Assembly: GCA_024279095.1 (NCBI GenBank)
Contig: JAJRRY010000134.1
Coordinates: 1-39,313, forward strand
Origin: Alphaproteobacteria bacterium
GTDB lineage: Bacteria; Pseudomonadota; Alphaproteobacteria; Rhizobiales; Aestuariivirgaceae
Direction: 5' to 3'
DNA: 39,313 bases
The notes under the pieces: model-generated
What the model saw: the letters and a program-made list of their open reading frames with translations, nothing else
Told to the model about the DNA's origin: nothing
Database searches by the model: none
In this document: positions 7,130-14,342 of the stretch, piece by piece
Numbering within the stretch: the stretch's first letter is position 1
Layout: every line of letters starts with the position of its first letter
Position numbers and translations under genes: made by a program

Positions 7130-8392
7130 TCACTCGGCAGCTTCCTTGCCGACCTTCTTGGCGCGCATGCGCTCCAGCTCGTCCTGGAAGTCGTCGGTGC
7201 GCACGTAGGAGACCTGACGCGGATGCAGGACCATGTTCGGATCCGGGTCCACTCCGATGCCTTCGAGGAAGGCAGGCAGACCGATACGATCGATCATCTC
7301 GCCGGTACGCTCGTGCTCCAGTGCATTTTCGGCGAAGAAATCGATCACCTCGCCGCAGAACTCGACGAACTCCTCGATGTCCTCTTCCGTCTCCAGCTTG
7401 ATGAACGGCTTGATGACCGTACCCATCAGGTCACCGATCTTCAGCGTGCGCTTGCCACCGATCAGGATGACGGCACCCTTGTCGTCGCCGGGCGAGAGAG
7501 CCTTGTTCATCACGTTCAGGCAGTGCATGCAGCGCACGCAGGCCTTGTTGTCCACCTCGAGCGTATCGTCCTCGCGCAGCTTCAGAGCCTTGGTCGGGCA
7601 CATGCCGACGACGTGCTCGATGATGTAGTCGCGACCCAGCTCCTCGACGTACTCCTTGACCTTCTCCTGGTCGACCTTCATGTCGTCGCGCCAAGTACCG
7701 ATCACCGCCATGTCGGCGCGATGAATGGCGTTGACGCAGTCGTTCGGGCAGCCGGAGAACTTGAACTTGAACTTGTACGGCAGCGCCGGACGATGCATCT
7801 CGTCCAGGTACTCGTTGATCACCGCACGGTGCACCGCGATCTCGTCATAGCAGGACATCTCGCAGCGCGCGGCACCGACGCAGTTCATGGACGTGCGCAG
7901 GGCCGGACCGGCACCGCCGAGATCGAAGCCCAGCTCGTTCAGCTTGTCGAAGGCGATCTGGGTGTTCTCGGAGCTCACGCCCTGGAACATGATGTCGCCC
8001 GACTGACCATGGAAGGCGATCAGGCCGGAACCATGCTCCTCCCAGATGTCGCACATCTTGCGCAGCACCTCGGTGGTGTAGTGATAACCGGCCGGCGGAA
8101 TGATGCGCAGGGTATGGAACTCGGAGGACGCCGGGAACTTGTCGGCAACCTCGGAGAAACGCGGAATGACGCCGCCACCGTAGCCCACCACGGTGATCGT
8201 GCCACCCTTCCAGAAACCCAGCCGCTCCTCGTAGGAATGCTCGAGCTGACCCAGCAGGTCGTTGGCGATCGGGGCGTACTTCTCACCCGAGTCGCGCAGC
8301 CGCTTCAGGCCGGTGACGAAGGAAGGCCACGGGCCCTTCTCCAGCTCATCCAGCTTCGGCGTCGGATGCGGCTTGAAATCGTTGTTCGCCAT
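7130..8392 (-). CDS. dsrA: DsrA, reverse dissimilatory sulfite reductase alpha subunit
   Basis: Alpha subunit of dissimilatory sulfite reductase and first gene of the operon. The 420-residue product carries the catalytic siroheme-4Fe-4S ligands in CVGAARCEMSC (Cys171, 177) and SGCPNDC (Cys215, 219). The ferredoxin domain has VGMCPTKAL (Cys265) and CVRCMHC (Cys285, 288, 291). The sulfite-binding basic residues lie in the RIIPPAGYHY and KFKFKF regions. The ATG follows a GAGGGAG site 7 bases upstream. A minus-strand promoter is predicted about 200 bp upstream. The divergent operon includes cysG, which makes the siroheme cofactor. Confidence 0.97.
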   Translation of the reverse strand: MANNDFKPHPTPKLDELEKGPWPSFVTGLKRLRDSGEKYAPIANDLLGQLEHSYEERLGFWKGGTITVVGYGGGVIPRFSEVADKFPASSEFHTLRIIPPAGYHYTTEVLRKMCDIWEEHGSGLIAFHGQSGDIMFQGVSSENTQIAFDKLNELGFDLGGAGPALRTSMNCVGAARCEMSCYDEIAVHRAVINEYLDEMHRPALPYKFKFKFSGCPNDCVNAIHRADMAVIGTWRDDMKVDQEKVKEYVEELGRDYIIEHVVGMCPTKALKLREDDTLEVDNKACVRCMHCLNVMNKALSPGDDKGAVILIGGKRTLKIGDLMGTVIKPFIKLETEEDIEEFVEFCGEVIDFFAENALEHERTGEMIDRIGLPAFLEGIGVDPDPNMVLHPRQVSYVRTDDFQDELERMRAKKVGKEAAE

Positions 8393-8599
8393 CTGTCACT
8401 CCCTCTTCAAGTTGGCCTGGCGGCAACCGGAAATCTCGAAATGTCTCGTGGCCGGTTCCCCCGCACAGGACTTTGCTAACGCTGAAATCCAGAACAGTGC
8501 CTGTCGCTTTGCCTCAAGCGCCGGCATGTTATCATCATGACCTTTCCCAAGGCCACTCAGCGCGGGGCGTCTTGCCGTAGGGCGGAACCGACAGGCGGC

Positions 8600-8629
8600 T
8601 CTATAGCACATAGAATTCTCATATTCCAA
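8600..8629 (-). promoter_or_regulatory. Predicted sigma-70 promoter of the dsr operon
   Basis: On the minus strand, a -35-like TTGGAA (8624-8629) and a -10-like TATAGA (8600-8605) are 18 bp apart. The transcript would start near 8593, giving a leader of about 200 nt before dsrA. Confidence 0.5.
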
Positions 8630-8633
8630 TATG
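8620..8633. promoter_or_regulatory. 14-bp palindrome overlapping the dsr -35 box, putative operator
   Basis: CATATT-CC-AATATG is a perfect inverted repeat with 6-bp arms. It covers the predicted dsr -35 hexamer and has further TATTC/GAAT half-site-like words around it (8613-8640). It suits a winged-helix regulator such as an ArsR-type protein, but the regulator is not identified. Confidence 0.45.
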
Positions 8634-8645
8634 CGTATTCGATAA

Positions 8646-8674
8646 TTTACAAAAAAAGTCGGATTCCCTATAAC
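8646..8674 (+). promoter_or_regulatory. Predicted sigma-70 promoter of the dioxygenase-cysG operon
   Basis: TTTACA (8646-8651), a 17-bp spacer, then TATAAC (8669-8674). This is a close match to the sigma-70 consensus. The start site would be near 8681, about 140 nt before the first gene. Confidence 0.55.
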
Positions 8675-8819
8675 CAAAATGCCGCAGACGCCCCATTTCC
8701 CGGATTGCGAAAAGGACTCGCTACCGGGTTTTCCGATTCGTTTGTGGCCCCCACATAAACGGAGCGGCGGGTGCCGGACCTGTGCTTCGACGCCCTCCGA
8801 AATTTCCCGGGAAACGCCC

Positions 8820-9785
8820 ATGAACACGACGATTCTGACACCAGCCATGCCCACTTCCGGCCCTTTCTGTCTCGGCGATATCGAGGCCTACCGCGACTGG
8901 CGGACATGGAAGCTCGAGGCGCATCCGCGCAGCGTTGCCGACCTCGTGGTCCCGCTGGCCGACCCGACCGCACCGACACCGGAAGAAAAGGCCCGCATCC
9001 TGGATCTCTGCCGCCGCGCCAACATGGCCGTCTACGACACCGGCGACCGTTCGGGTCGGGCCGGGCCACAACTGGAGCGCGCCCTGCGCAGCTTCGCCGC
9101 TCACTTCGGAATGACGGCGGTGGAAGACCACCGCTCCATGGACGACGAGGCCGTCGTCGCCATCGAGGTGGTGGACGAAACCCAGCGGCCACGTTCCGGT
9201 TTCATCCCCTACACCACACGGCGCATCCTGTGGCACACGGACGGCTACTACAAGTACGGCTACCCCGGCGCTCCGGTGATCCGCTCCATGACCCTGCACT
9301 GTGCCCGTCAGGGACGCGAAGGCGGCGTCAACGAACTGCTCGATCCGGAGATCGCCTACATCCGGCTGCGTGACGAAAATCCAGAATATGCGCGCGCGCT
9401 CATGGCGCCGGATGCCATGACCATTCCCGAATTCGTGGAGGAAGACGGACGCGTGCGCCCGGAATCGCGCGGTCCCGTCTTCTGGGTGGACGAGGACACC
9501 GGCGCCCTGCAGATGCGCTATACGGAGCGCTCCCGGAACATCGCGTGGCGCGACGATCCCCTGACCCGCGAGGCCGTGGCCTTCCTCCGCGAGCTGCTGC
9601 GCGGCGATGACGAACCCTTCCTGTTCCGCCACCGCATGGAGCCCGGACAGGGCCTGATCTGCAACAACGTCCTGCACACGCGCACCGCTTTCACGGACTG
9701 GGAAGAACCGGGGCGCGGCAGGCTGATGTATCGTTCGAGATATTCCAATCGCATCATGGACACCGGCCTGAAGCAGGCCGCATAG
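8820..9785 (+). CDS. TauD/TfdA-family Fe(II)/2-oxoglutarate-dependent dioxygenase
   Basis: Predicted cytoplasmic non-heme iron oxygenase. In this family, 2-oxoglutarate-driven hydroxylation of taurine, alkylsulfonates, aryloxyacetates or betaines leads to release or modification of the substrate. The 321-residue product has the iron facial triad: His139 and Asp141 in WHTDGYY, and His286 in LHTRTAF. A C-terminal RLMYRSRY supplies the 2-oxoglutarate-binding arginine. The N-terminal 40 residues look unstructured. Substrate is unknown; a sulfonate would fit because TauD-type cleavage yields sulfite, but that is inference. It leads a tight operon (13 bp to the next gene) that ends with cysG and is divergent from dsr. 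The ATG follows a perfect 12-bp TTTCCCGGGAAA palindrome (8803-8814), with only a weak ribosome site. Confidence 0.85.
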   Translation: MNTTILTPAMPTSGPFCLGDIEAYRDWRTWKLEAHPRSVADLVVPLADPTAPTPEEKARILDLCRRANMAVYDTGDRSGRAGPQLERALRSFAAHFGMTAVEDHRSMDDEAVVAIEVVDETQRPRSGFIPYTTRRILWHTDGYYKYGYPGAPVIRSMTLHCARQGREGGVNELLDPEIAYIRLRDENPEYARALMAPDAMTIPEFVEEDGRVRPESRGPVFWVDEDTGALQMRYTERSRNIAWRDDPLTREAVAFLRELLRGDDEPFLFRHRMEPGQGLICNNVLHTRTAFTDWEEPGRGRLMYRSRYSNRIMDTGLKQAA

Positions 9786-9798
9786 GAGAGACGAAAAG

Positions 9799-10038
9799 AT
9801 GGTGAAGGTTTCCGAACTCATGATCGCCAACCCGCAGTTCGAGAGTTTCGACGAGCTGCGCGAGCTGGTCGTGCTCGTCGGCAAGTCCGGCGAGGTATTT
9901 CTGGAGTTCGACGTCAAGCCCGACTACGAGGACACGCCCAAGAACTGGCACATGGAGCTGGAGACCGCCTTCTACTGGGGCGACCGCACCCAGAAGATCC
10001 GCCAGGAGATGGAAAGGAAGGAGGACGGTGGCCGATGA
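9799..10038 (+). CDS. Small acidic protein of unknown function in the dioxygenase-cysG operon
   Basis: 79 residues, not recognised. It starts MVKVSELMIANPQ after a good GGAGAG site 8 bases upstream, and lies 13 bp after the dioxygenase. The sequence alternates helix-like and strand-like stretches (ELRELVVLV, GEVFLEFDVKPDYED) and ends in a charged helix with aromatic residues (FYWGDRT). It has no cysteine, no membrane segment and no signal peptide, so it is probably a soluble partner or small adaptor. Its stop codon overlaps the next start in an ATGA, showing translational coupling. Conserved spacing and good ribosome sites make it a real gene. Confidence 0.75.
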   Translation: MVKVSELMIANPQFESFDELRELVVLVGKSGEVFLEFDVKPDYEDTPKNWHMELETAFYWGDRTQKIRQEMERKEDGGR

Positions 10039-10259
10039 CCCCCGACGAGAAGGTCGAAACCCTTGCCGAGTTCGTCACCGCCTTCCGCCGCGAGCTGAAG
10101 GTGGACGCCGTGGATGCCGGCAACGACGTGCATTTTCTGCGGCTGACCTATCGCGAAGGCAAGCGCATCACCCAGATCGGACTGGACGTGGAGGATGCCC
10201 GCCGTCTCGCCGCCCTCTTTACAGAATGGGCGGATGCAGTGGATAAGAAGACCTCCTGA
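10035..10259 (+). CDS. Second small protein of unknown function, translationally coupled
   Basis: 74 residues, not recognised. It begins MTPDEKVETLAEF in an ATGA overlap with the preceding gene and has an AGGAGG site about 11 bases upstream. The pattern is helix (LAEFVTAFRREL), strands (DVHFLRLTYREG, ITQIGLD) and a long helix (VEDARRLAALFTEWADAV). It has no cysteine or membrane segment. cysG follows 32 bp later. The two small genes plus the dioxygenase look like one functional unit whose position beside dsr and cysG suggests a link to sulfur metabolism; that link is inferred only from context. Confidence 0.72.
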   Translation: MTPDEKVETLAEFVTAFRRELKVDAVDAGNDVHFLRLTYREGKRITQIGLDVEDARRLAALFTEWADAVDKKTS

Positions 10260-10291
10260 CGGCGCAACTTTGCGGGAAGGCGGCCTGATCC

Positions 10292-11734
10292 ATGGACTAT
10301 CTGCCCATCTTCCGGGACGTTTCAGAGCGCACAGTCGTGGTGGCCGGTGGCGGCACCGTGGCTGCGCGCCGCTGTGAGATCGCCTTGCGCGCCGGCGCCT
10401 TCGTGAAGGTGTTTGCCGAGGAACTGGGCGACGATTTCCGCGACATTCACGAGCATCCGCGGCTGCAGCACCTTCCCCGCTGCCCGCGTCCGGATGACTT
10501 CGAAGGCGCAGCACTCGCCTATGCCGCCTGCCGCAGCGAGGAGGACGATCGAAGGGTAGCGGAAATGGCGCGTGCCGCAAGTGTACCGGTGAACGTGGCC
10601 GATCGCCCGGAACTGTGTGATTTCATCATGCCCTCCATCGTCGATCGATCTCCGATGGTGGTGGCGGTTTCCTCCTCCGGTGCCTCGCCCATCCTCGCCC
10701 GCATGATCCGGGCGAAGCTGGAGACCATGCTGCCCTCCGCATACGGCCGTCTGGCCCGTTTCGCCGGCGACTTCCGTGACCGGGTCATGGCGCGGCTGAA
10801 GAACCCGGAGAACCGGCGCCGTTTCTGGGAGCGCACGCTGGACGGCCCCATGGCCTCGCTCGTCTTCGCCGGCGATGAACAGGCTGCCGAAACACTGATG
10901 GAACGCGAGCTGGAGGCTGCGGAAGCGGAAGAACGCTCCGGCATCACCGGCGAAGTCTATCTGGTCGGAGCCGGCCCCGGCGATCCTGACCTCATCACCT
11001 TCAAGGCCCTGCGCCTGATGCAGAAGGCCGACGTGGTGCTTTACGACCGGCTGATCGGCGACGGCATCCTGAACCTCGTGCGCCGCGAGGCGGAGCGGAT
11101 CTACGTCGGCAAGCGGCCGGACGACCACACCCTGCCGCAGGAATCCATCTCCGAGATGCTGGTGCGCCTGGCGAAGGAGGGCAAACGGGTGCTGCGGCTG
11201 AAAGGAGGTGATCCGTTCATTTTCGGGCGTGGCGGCGAAGAGATCGAACGGCTGGCAGAGGAATGCATCCCTTTTCAGGTGGTGCCGGGCGTAACCGCAG
11301 CCTCCGGATGTTCCGCATACGCCGGAATCCCCCTCACCCACCGCGACCACGCGCAGAGCTGCCTGTTCGTCACCGCCCACGGGCGCAACGGCATCGTGGA
11401 TCTCGACTGGAAACAGATCGTCCGTCCCCGCCAGACGGTGGCCGTCTACATGGGCCTGCGCATCCTGCCGGAGCTGACCGACGCCTTTCTCGCCCATGGC
11501 GTCGATCCGGACATGCCGGTGGCCGTGGTGGAAAAGGGCACCCGCCCCGGCCAGCGCGTGATTGTCGGAACCATTGCCGACATTGCGGAAAAAGTGCGTG
11601 AAGCAGGGTTCAACGGGCCGGCCATGATCATCATCGGAACCGTGGTCACGCTGAGAAATAAGCTGTCGTGGTATCTGCCGGAGGAAAGTGCCGGAGACGT
11701 GCGACCGGAAGGCCGCTTCACGGGCACGCTGTGA
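10292..11734 (+). CDS. cysG: Siroheme synthase CysG (precorrin-2 dehydrogenase/ferrochelatase plus uroporphyrinogen-III methyltransferase)
   Basis: Trifunctional cytoplasmic enzyme converting uroporphyrinogen III to siroheme, the cofactor of DsrAB. The 480-residue length matches CysG. The N-terminal half is the NAD-dependent dehydrogenase/ferrochelatase: VVVAGGGTVAARRC near residue 15, and SSSGASPILARMIR near 130, the region of the regulatory serine in Salmonella CysG. From about residue 228 comes the SAM-dependent methyltransferase, with VYLVGAGPGDPDLITFKALR, LKGGDPFIFGRGGEE and PVAVVEKGTRPGQR. It is fourth in the plus-strand operon, so siroheme supply is probably co-induced with the dioxygenase. 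The terminal TGA overlaps a possible GTG start of the next gene. Confidence 0.96.
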   Translation: MDYLPIFRDVSERTVVVAGGGTVAARRCEIALRAGAFVKVFAEELGDDFRDIHEHPRLQHLPRCPRPDDFEGAALAYAACRSEEDDRRVAEMARAASVPVNVADRPELCDFIMPSIVDRSPMVVAVSSSGASPILARMIRAKLETMLPSAYGRLARFAGDFRDRVMARLKNPENRRRFWERTLDGPMASLVFAGDEQAAETLMERELEAAEAEERSGITGEVYLVGAGPGDPDLITFKALRLMQKADVVLYDRLIGDGILNLVRREAERIYVGKRPDDHTLPQESISEMLVRLAKEGKRVLRLKGGDPFIFGRGGEEIERLAEECIPFQVVPGVTAASGCSAYAGIPLTHRDHAQSCLFVTAHGRNGIVDLDWKQIVRPRQTVAVYMGLRILPELTDAFLAHGVDPDMPVAVVEKGTRPGQRVIVGTIADIAEKVREAGFNGPAMIIIGTVVTLRNKLSWYLPEESAGDVRPEGRFTGTL

Positions 11735-12552
11735 AACCGTCCCATGCCACCCTCCTCCCCATGTTCGCCTCCCTGCTGCTGGCGGCGATTCCTGTTCCGG
11801 CCGCTGACATCCGTCTGCCGCCTCGCGGGGCGGAATGGGACTGGCAGCTCTCCCGTCCCCTGAATCTCGGCAGGTCCGTCAGAATCCTGGATCTGGATCC
11901 CGATCTGGTGCGGGCAACAGACATCCGACGCCTGAAGCGGCGCGGCATCTATCTAATCTGCTATGTCTCGATCGGCACGTGGGAGAACTGGCGCTCCGAC
12001 CGACAGCGCTTTCCGCGTGCCGTCATCGGACGCACCTACGGCGAATGGCCAGACGAACGGTTTCTGGACATCCGGCGACTGGACGTCCTCGTGCCCATCA
12101 TGCGTGACCGGTTCCGCCGCTGCCGCGACCTCGACTTCGATGCCGTGGAAGCGGACAACATGGATGTGCACGACAACCCTTCCGGTTTCCGAATCCTCCC
12201 GAACGACACCGTGCGCTACGTCCGCGCACTGGCCCGTGAAGCCCATGCCCTGGGACTGGCCATGGCGCAAAAGAACGTGCCGGAACTGCCACCCAGACTG
12301 GTTGGAATACTGGATTTCGCCATCACGGAAAGCTGTTTTCGCGATGGCTGGTGCCGGCATATGCGGCCATGGCTGCACGGACGACGGGCGGTGCTCGATG
12401 CCGAATACCGGAACCGGCCACCCGACATGCGTCGGGCCTGTCGAGACGCCCGGCGACTGGGCATTTCGCTGATCCTGAAAGACGAGGATCTGACACGCTG
12501 GCGGAAAACCTGTCGGAACTTCCCGCCATCCCGCACCGTTCCGCACCGCTGA
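11731..12552 (+). CDS. Secreted GH114-like protein (endo-alpha-1,4-polygalactosaminidase family)
   Basis: Predicted exported glycan hydrolase of the TIM-barrel GH114 type, known for cleaving galactosaminogalactan-like polymers. Typical family features are seen: WDWQLSRPL near the N-terminus, LICYVSIGTWENW, the acidic FDAVEADNMD, AMAQKNVPEL and FAITESCF. I prefer the GTG start at 11731, which overlaps the cysG stop (GTGA) and gives a good signal peptide, MKPSHATLLPMFASLLLAAIPVPAAD; an ATG at 11761 gives a shorter leader. The mature protein ends with no anchor. Why it is coupled to cysG is unclear; it may just be a passenger, or act on the polysaccharide encoded 5 kb away. Substrate is not predictable. 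Confidence 0.8.
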   Translation: MKPSHATLLPMFASLLLAAIPVPAADIRLPPRGAEWDWQLSRPLNLGRSVRILDLDPDLVRATDIRRLKRRGIYLICYVSIGTWENWRSDRQRFPRAVIGRTYGEWPDERFLDIRRLDVLVPIMRDRFRRCRDLDFDAVEADNMDVHDNPSGFRILPNDTVRYVRALAREAHALGLAMAQKNVPELPPRLVGILDFAITESCFRDGWCRHMRPWLHGRRAVLDAEYRNRPPDMRRACRDARRLGISLILKDEDLTRWRKTCRNFPPSRTVPHR

Positions 12553-12568
12553 AAGGCAAGGGACGACC

Positions 12569-12754
12569 TCACGCATCATCCCGCGGCAGAAAGCGCCACA
12601 GGGCTGCCCCGAGAAAGACCGCTACCACGGCAATGGTGGAAAAAAGCGCCCCCAACCCTGCATCAGGCATGAAGATTCGCCCTGCCACGAGCAGGATTTC
12701 CATGGATATCGCCATCACCGCAAGTGTGACGATCACCCTTGCCATCCTGCCCAT
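12569..12754 (-). CDS. Small two-segment membrane protein of unknown function
   Basis: 61 residues, starting MGRMARVIVTLAVMAISMEILL. Two hydrophobic segments (about residues 6-24 and 33-53) are separated by GRIFMPDAGLG, and a charged FLPRDDA tail follows. Not recognised. It lies 29 bp downstream of another small membrane protein and at the end of the permease-TIGR02186-UspA operon. It is convergent with the GH114 gene, 16 bp away. The upstream GGGGGCGGA could act as a ribosome site. The pattern of hydrophobic segments is more orderly than chance would give, but a spurious ORF cannot be excluded. Confidence 0.55.
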   Translation of the reverse strand: MGRMARVIVTLAVMAISMEILLVAGRIFMPDAGLGALFSTIAVVAVFLGAALWRFLPRDDA

Positions 12755-12783
12755 TCCGCCCCCGTTTCTTCCGGCCCGGTCAT

Positions 12784-12990
12784 TCAGCCGTCCTCATCGC
12801 CGCCCCCGGGCCAGATGGCCCAGAACAGTGCCATGCCCGCAGCAACGATCGATCCGGCCAGCAACCAGGACTTCCAGACATTGACGGCCAGCTGCACTCC
12901 CACGTAAACGGCACCGGCCAGCCCGATCAGAGCAAAGGGCCACAGCGGTGTTCCACCGCCATGGCCCCTGTTGTCACGTCCATCAGTCAT
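12784..12990 (-). CDS. Small two-segment membrane protein of unknown function
   Basis: 68 residues from the ATG at 12990 (MTDGRDNRGHGGG); a GTG at 12999 would add three. A polar, glycine-rich N-terminus is followed by two membrane segments (PLWPFALIGLAGAVYVGVQL, then SWLLAGSIVAAGMALFWAIW) and an acidic GGGDEDG tail. It starts 10 bp after the UspA gene, so it is probably co-transcribed. No family recognised with certainty; small alphaproteobacterial DUF proteins have similar layouts. Confidence 0.6.
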   Translation of the reverse strand: MTDGRDNRGHGGGTPLWPFALIGLAGAVYVGVQLAVNVWKSWLLAGSIVAAGMALFWAIWPGGGDEDG

Positions 12991-13000
12991 CACATGCACA

Positions 13001-13507
13001 TCATACGAGCGCGTCGATCTCCTCGAACGTCATGTCGCCAGGGATGATGACGATCGGCGTTGGAAAACCGGCCGCACCCTTGGTGATCAGGTTGGTGACC
13101 AGCCGACCCGGCCCTTCCTTGGAAGTGGAAGCGCCCAGCACCAGGAAGGAGATATCCGGGTCCTCGTTCTCCAGCTCCCGGATCTGCTCGCACTTGCCAC
13201 CATGGCGGATCACTTCCTCCACCGGCAGATCACCGAAATCCCATTTGTCCAGCTTCTGACGATAGAGACGGAACAGCGCCCGAGCCTTCTGCTCGCCCTC
13301 TTCACGCGCCAGCTCTTCCACCGCCAGCCAGTGCGCGAAGCCCTCCGGCTCGACGACATAGAGCATGGTCAGCATGGACCCGGTGCTCCGGGCGCGGGCA
13401 GCGCCGAAATAGACGGCCTTCTCGCATTCCGGCGTTTCGTCCAGCACGACGAGGAATTTCCTGACGTGCCCCTCCTCGTGAACCTTCCTCCTGGTCCGAT
13501 CAGGCAT
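13001..13507 (-). CDS. Universal stress protein (UspA family)
   Basis: 168-residue single-domain UspA-type nucleotide-binding protein. After a charged N-terminal extension comes the first strand, KFLVVLDETPECEKAVYFGA, with the conserved Asp. Later, DISFLVLGAST is followed by GPGRLVTNLITKGAAGFPTPIVIIPG, which approximates the Gly-rich ATP-binding loop (G-x2-G-x9-G-S/T) but lacks a clean match, so nucleotide binding is uncertain. It lies 12 bp after the TIGR02186 gene and upstream of two small membrane protein genes. Its presence in an anion-export operon suggests a regulatory or stress role there. Confidence 0.88.
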   Translation of the reverse strand: MPDRTRRKVHEEGHVRKFLVVLDETPECEKAVYFGAARARSTGSMLTMLYVVEPEGFAHWLAVEELAREEGEQKARALFRLYRQKLDKWDFGDLPVEEVIRHGGKCEQIRELENEDPDISFLVLGASTSKEGPGRLVTNLITKGAAGFPTPIVIIPGDMTFEEIDALV

Positions 13508-13519
13508 GACCCGCCTCCC

Positions 13520-14341
13520 TCATGATTTGCGGAACGCAGCCGCAGCGGCGAAACCGGCAGCTATGGCGATAATGACGGCCGCTATGCCATACAGCAAGGG
13601 CTGTTTGTGGGCGACCTCGTAGACAAAGCGCTCGAAGCCGCGCTTCTCGATCTCCAGTCTGGAGCTGAACTTGCCCAGCAGGCGACCCTCCCGCCACAGA
13701 TAGACGTCGGCCTCGTACTCGCCGAGCGGCACATTCGCCGGCAGGTCGAAAGTGGCGCGGAAGAGATAGGCGCCGGAAAAATTCACGCCGTTGTCATTGG
13801 TGCGGTAGAGACCCTTTTTCTGCATAAGCCGGATGAAGGCGCCGGCATATTCCTCCGCTTCCTTCAGGTCGCGAAAGCCCTCTCCCGTGGCCATAAGATG
13901 GTCCTTCAGGGCCGCAAAGCCGATGCCGCGGGCACGGCGCTTCTCCGGAGGGGCGATGTCGTCCAGGATACGCGAGGAGAGAAGCGCATAATACCCCGGC
14001 GCGGCCCGGAAGATGCGCTCGTTGGAATTGATCCAGATGGGCCCGACGCGCTTCTTGCGGTGCAGCTTGTAGGTCTTGGAGGGACCACGCACCACGATGA
14101 TGAGATCGGGCCGCGCCTTGCCTTCCTCGTCGGATCCCACAAGAGCGCCGAAGAGCATGACACGGGTACCGGCGAAGTCGGTCTTGATCGCCACCGTGTG
14201 GGTGGAGAGGTCGGCGACCACCTTGGGTTTCTGCGGTTCTGTACGGGCCTTGTCCGCTCCGCTCTCCTGGGCAACCGCCGGAACGAGGGCGACGGCAAGA
14301 AACGCGAAGGCCGATGCGAGAATTGTGCGGATCTGCTTCAT
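13520..14341 (-). CDS. TIGR02186-family membrane-anchored periplasmic protein
   Basis: Alphaproteobacterial protein of unknown function, typically encoded beside a TauE/SafE permease, as here. The 273-residue product has a Sec signal peptide (MKQIRTILASAFAFLAVALVPAVAQ), a periplasmic domain of about 220 residues, and a C-terminal membrane anchor (LLYGIAAVIIAIAAGFAAAAAF) followed by RKS. The periplasmic part starts with VVADLSTHTVAIKTDFAGTRVMLFGA and has an immunoglobulin-like feel (SGAYLFRATFDLPANVPLGEYEADVYLW). The start codon lies one base after the permease stop, so the two are translationally coupled. It may be a partner or accessory subunit of the permease. Confidence 0.88.
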   Translation of the reverse strand: MKQIRTILASAFAFLAVALVPAVAQESGADKARTEPQKPKVVADLSTHTVAIKTDFAGTRVMLFGALVGSDEEGKARPDLIIVVRGPSKTYKLHRKKRVGPIWINSNERIFRAAPGYYALLSSRILDDIAPPEKRRARGIGFAALKDHLMATGEGFRDLKEAEEYAGAFIRLMQKKGLYRTNDNGVNFSGAYLFRATFDLPANVPLGEYEADVYLWREGRLLGKFSSRLEIEKRGFERFVYEVAHKQPLLYGIAAVIIAIAAGFAAAAAFRKS

Positions 14342-14342
14342 G

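Larger units (their letters stand above)
8393..8819. promoter_or_regulatory. Divergent regulatory region between dsrA and the dioxygenase operon
   Basis: 427 bp without a convincing gene. The centre (about 8605-8680) is clearly AT-rich against a GC-rich background and holds one good sigma-70-like promoter for each direction plus a 14-bp palindrome. The flanking stretches would be 5' leaders of roughly 200 nt (dsrA side) and 140 nt (dioxygenase side). I see no recognisable riboswitch or other RNA. Confidence 0.7.

Noticed and set aside
6974-8479. Long plus-strand frames opposite dsrA and dsrB (also 5407-7401)
   Set aside because: Antisense shadows produced by high GC3 codons; the translation is low complexity and the opposite strand encodes intact DsrAB.
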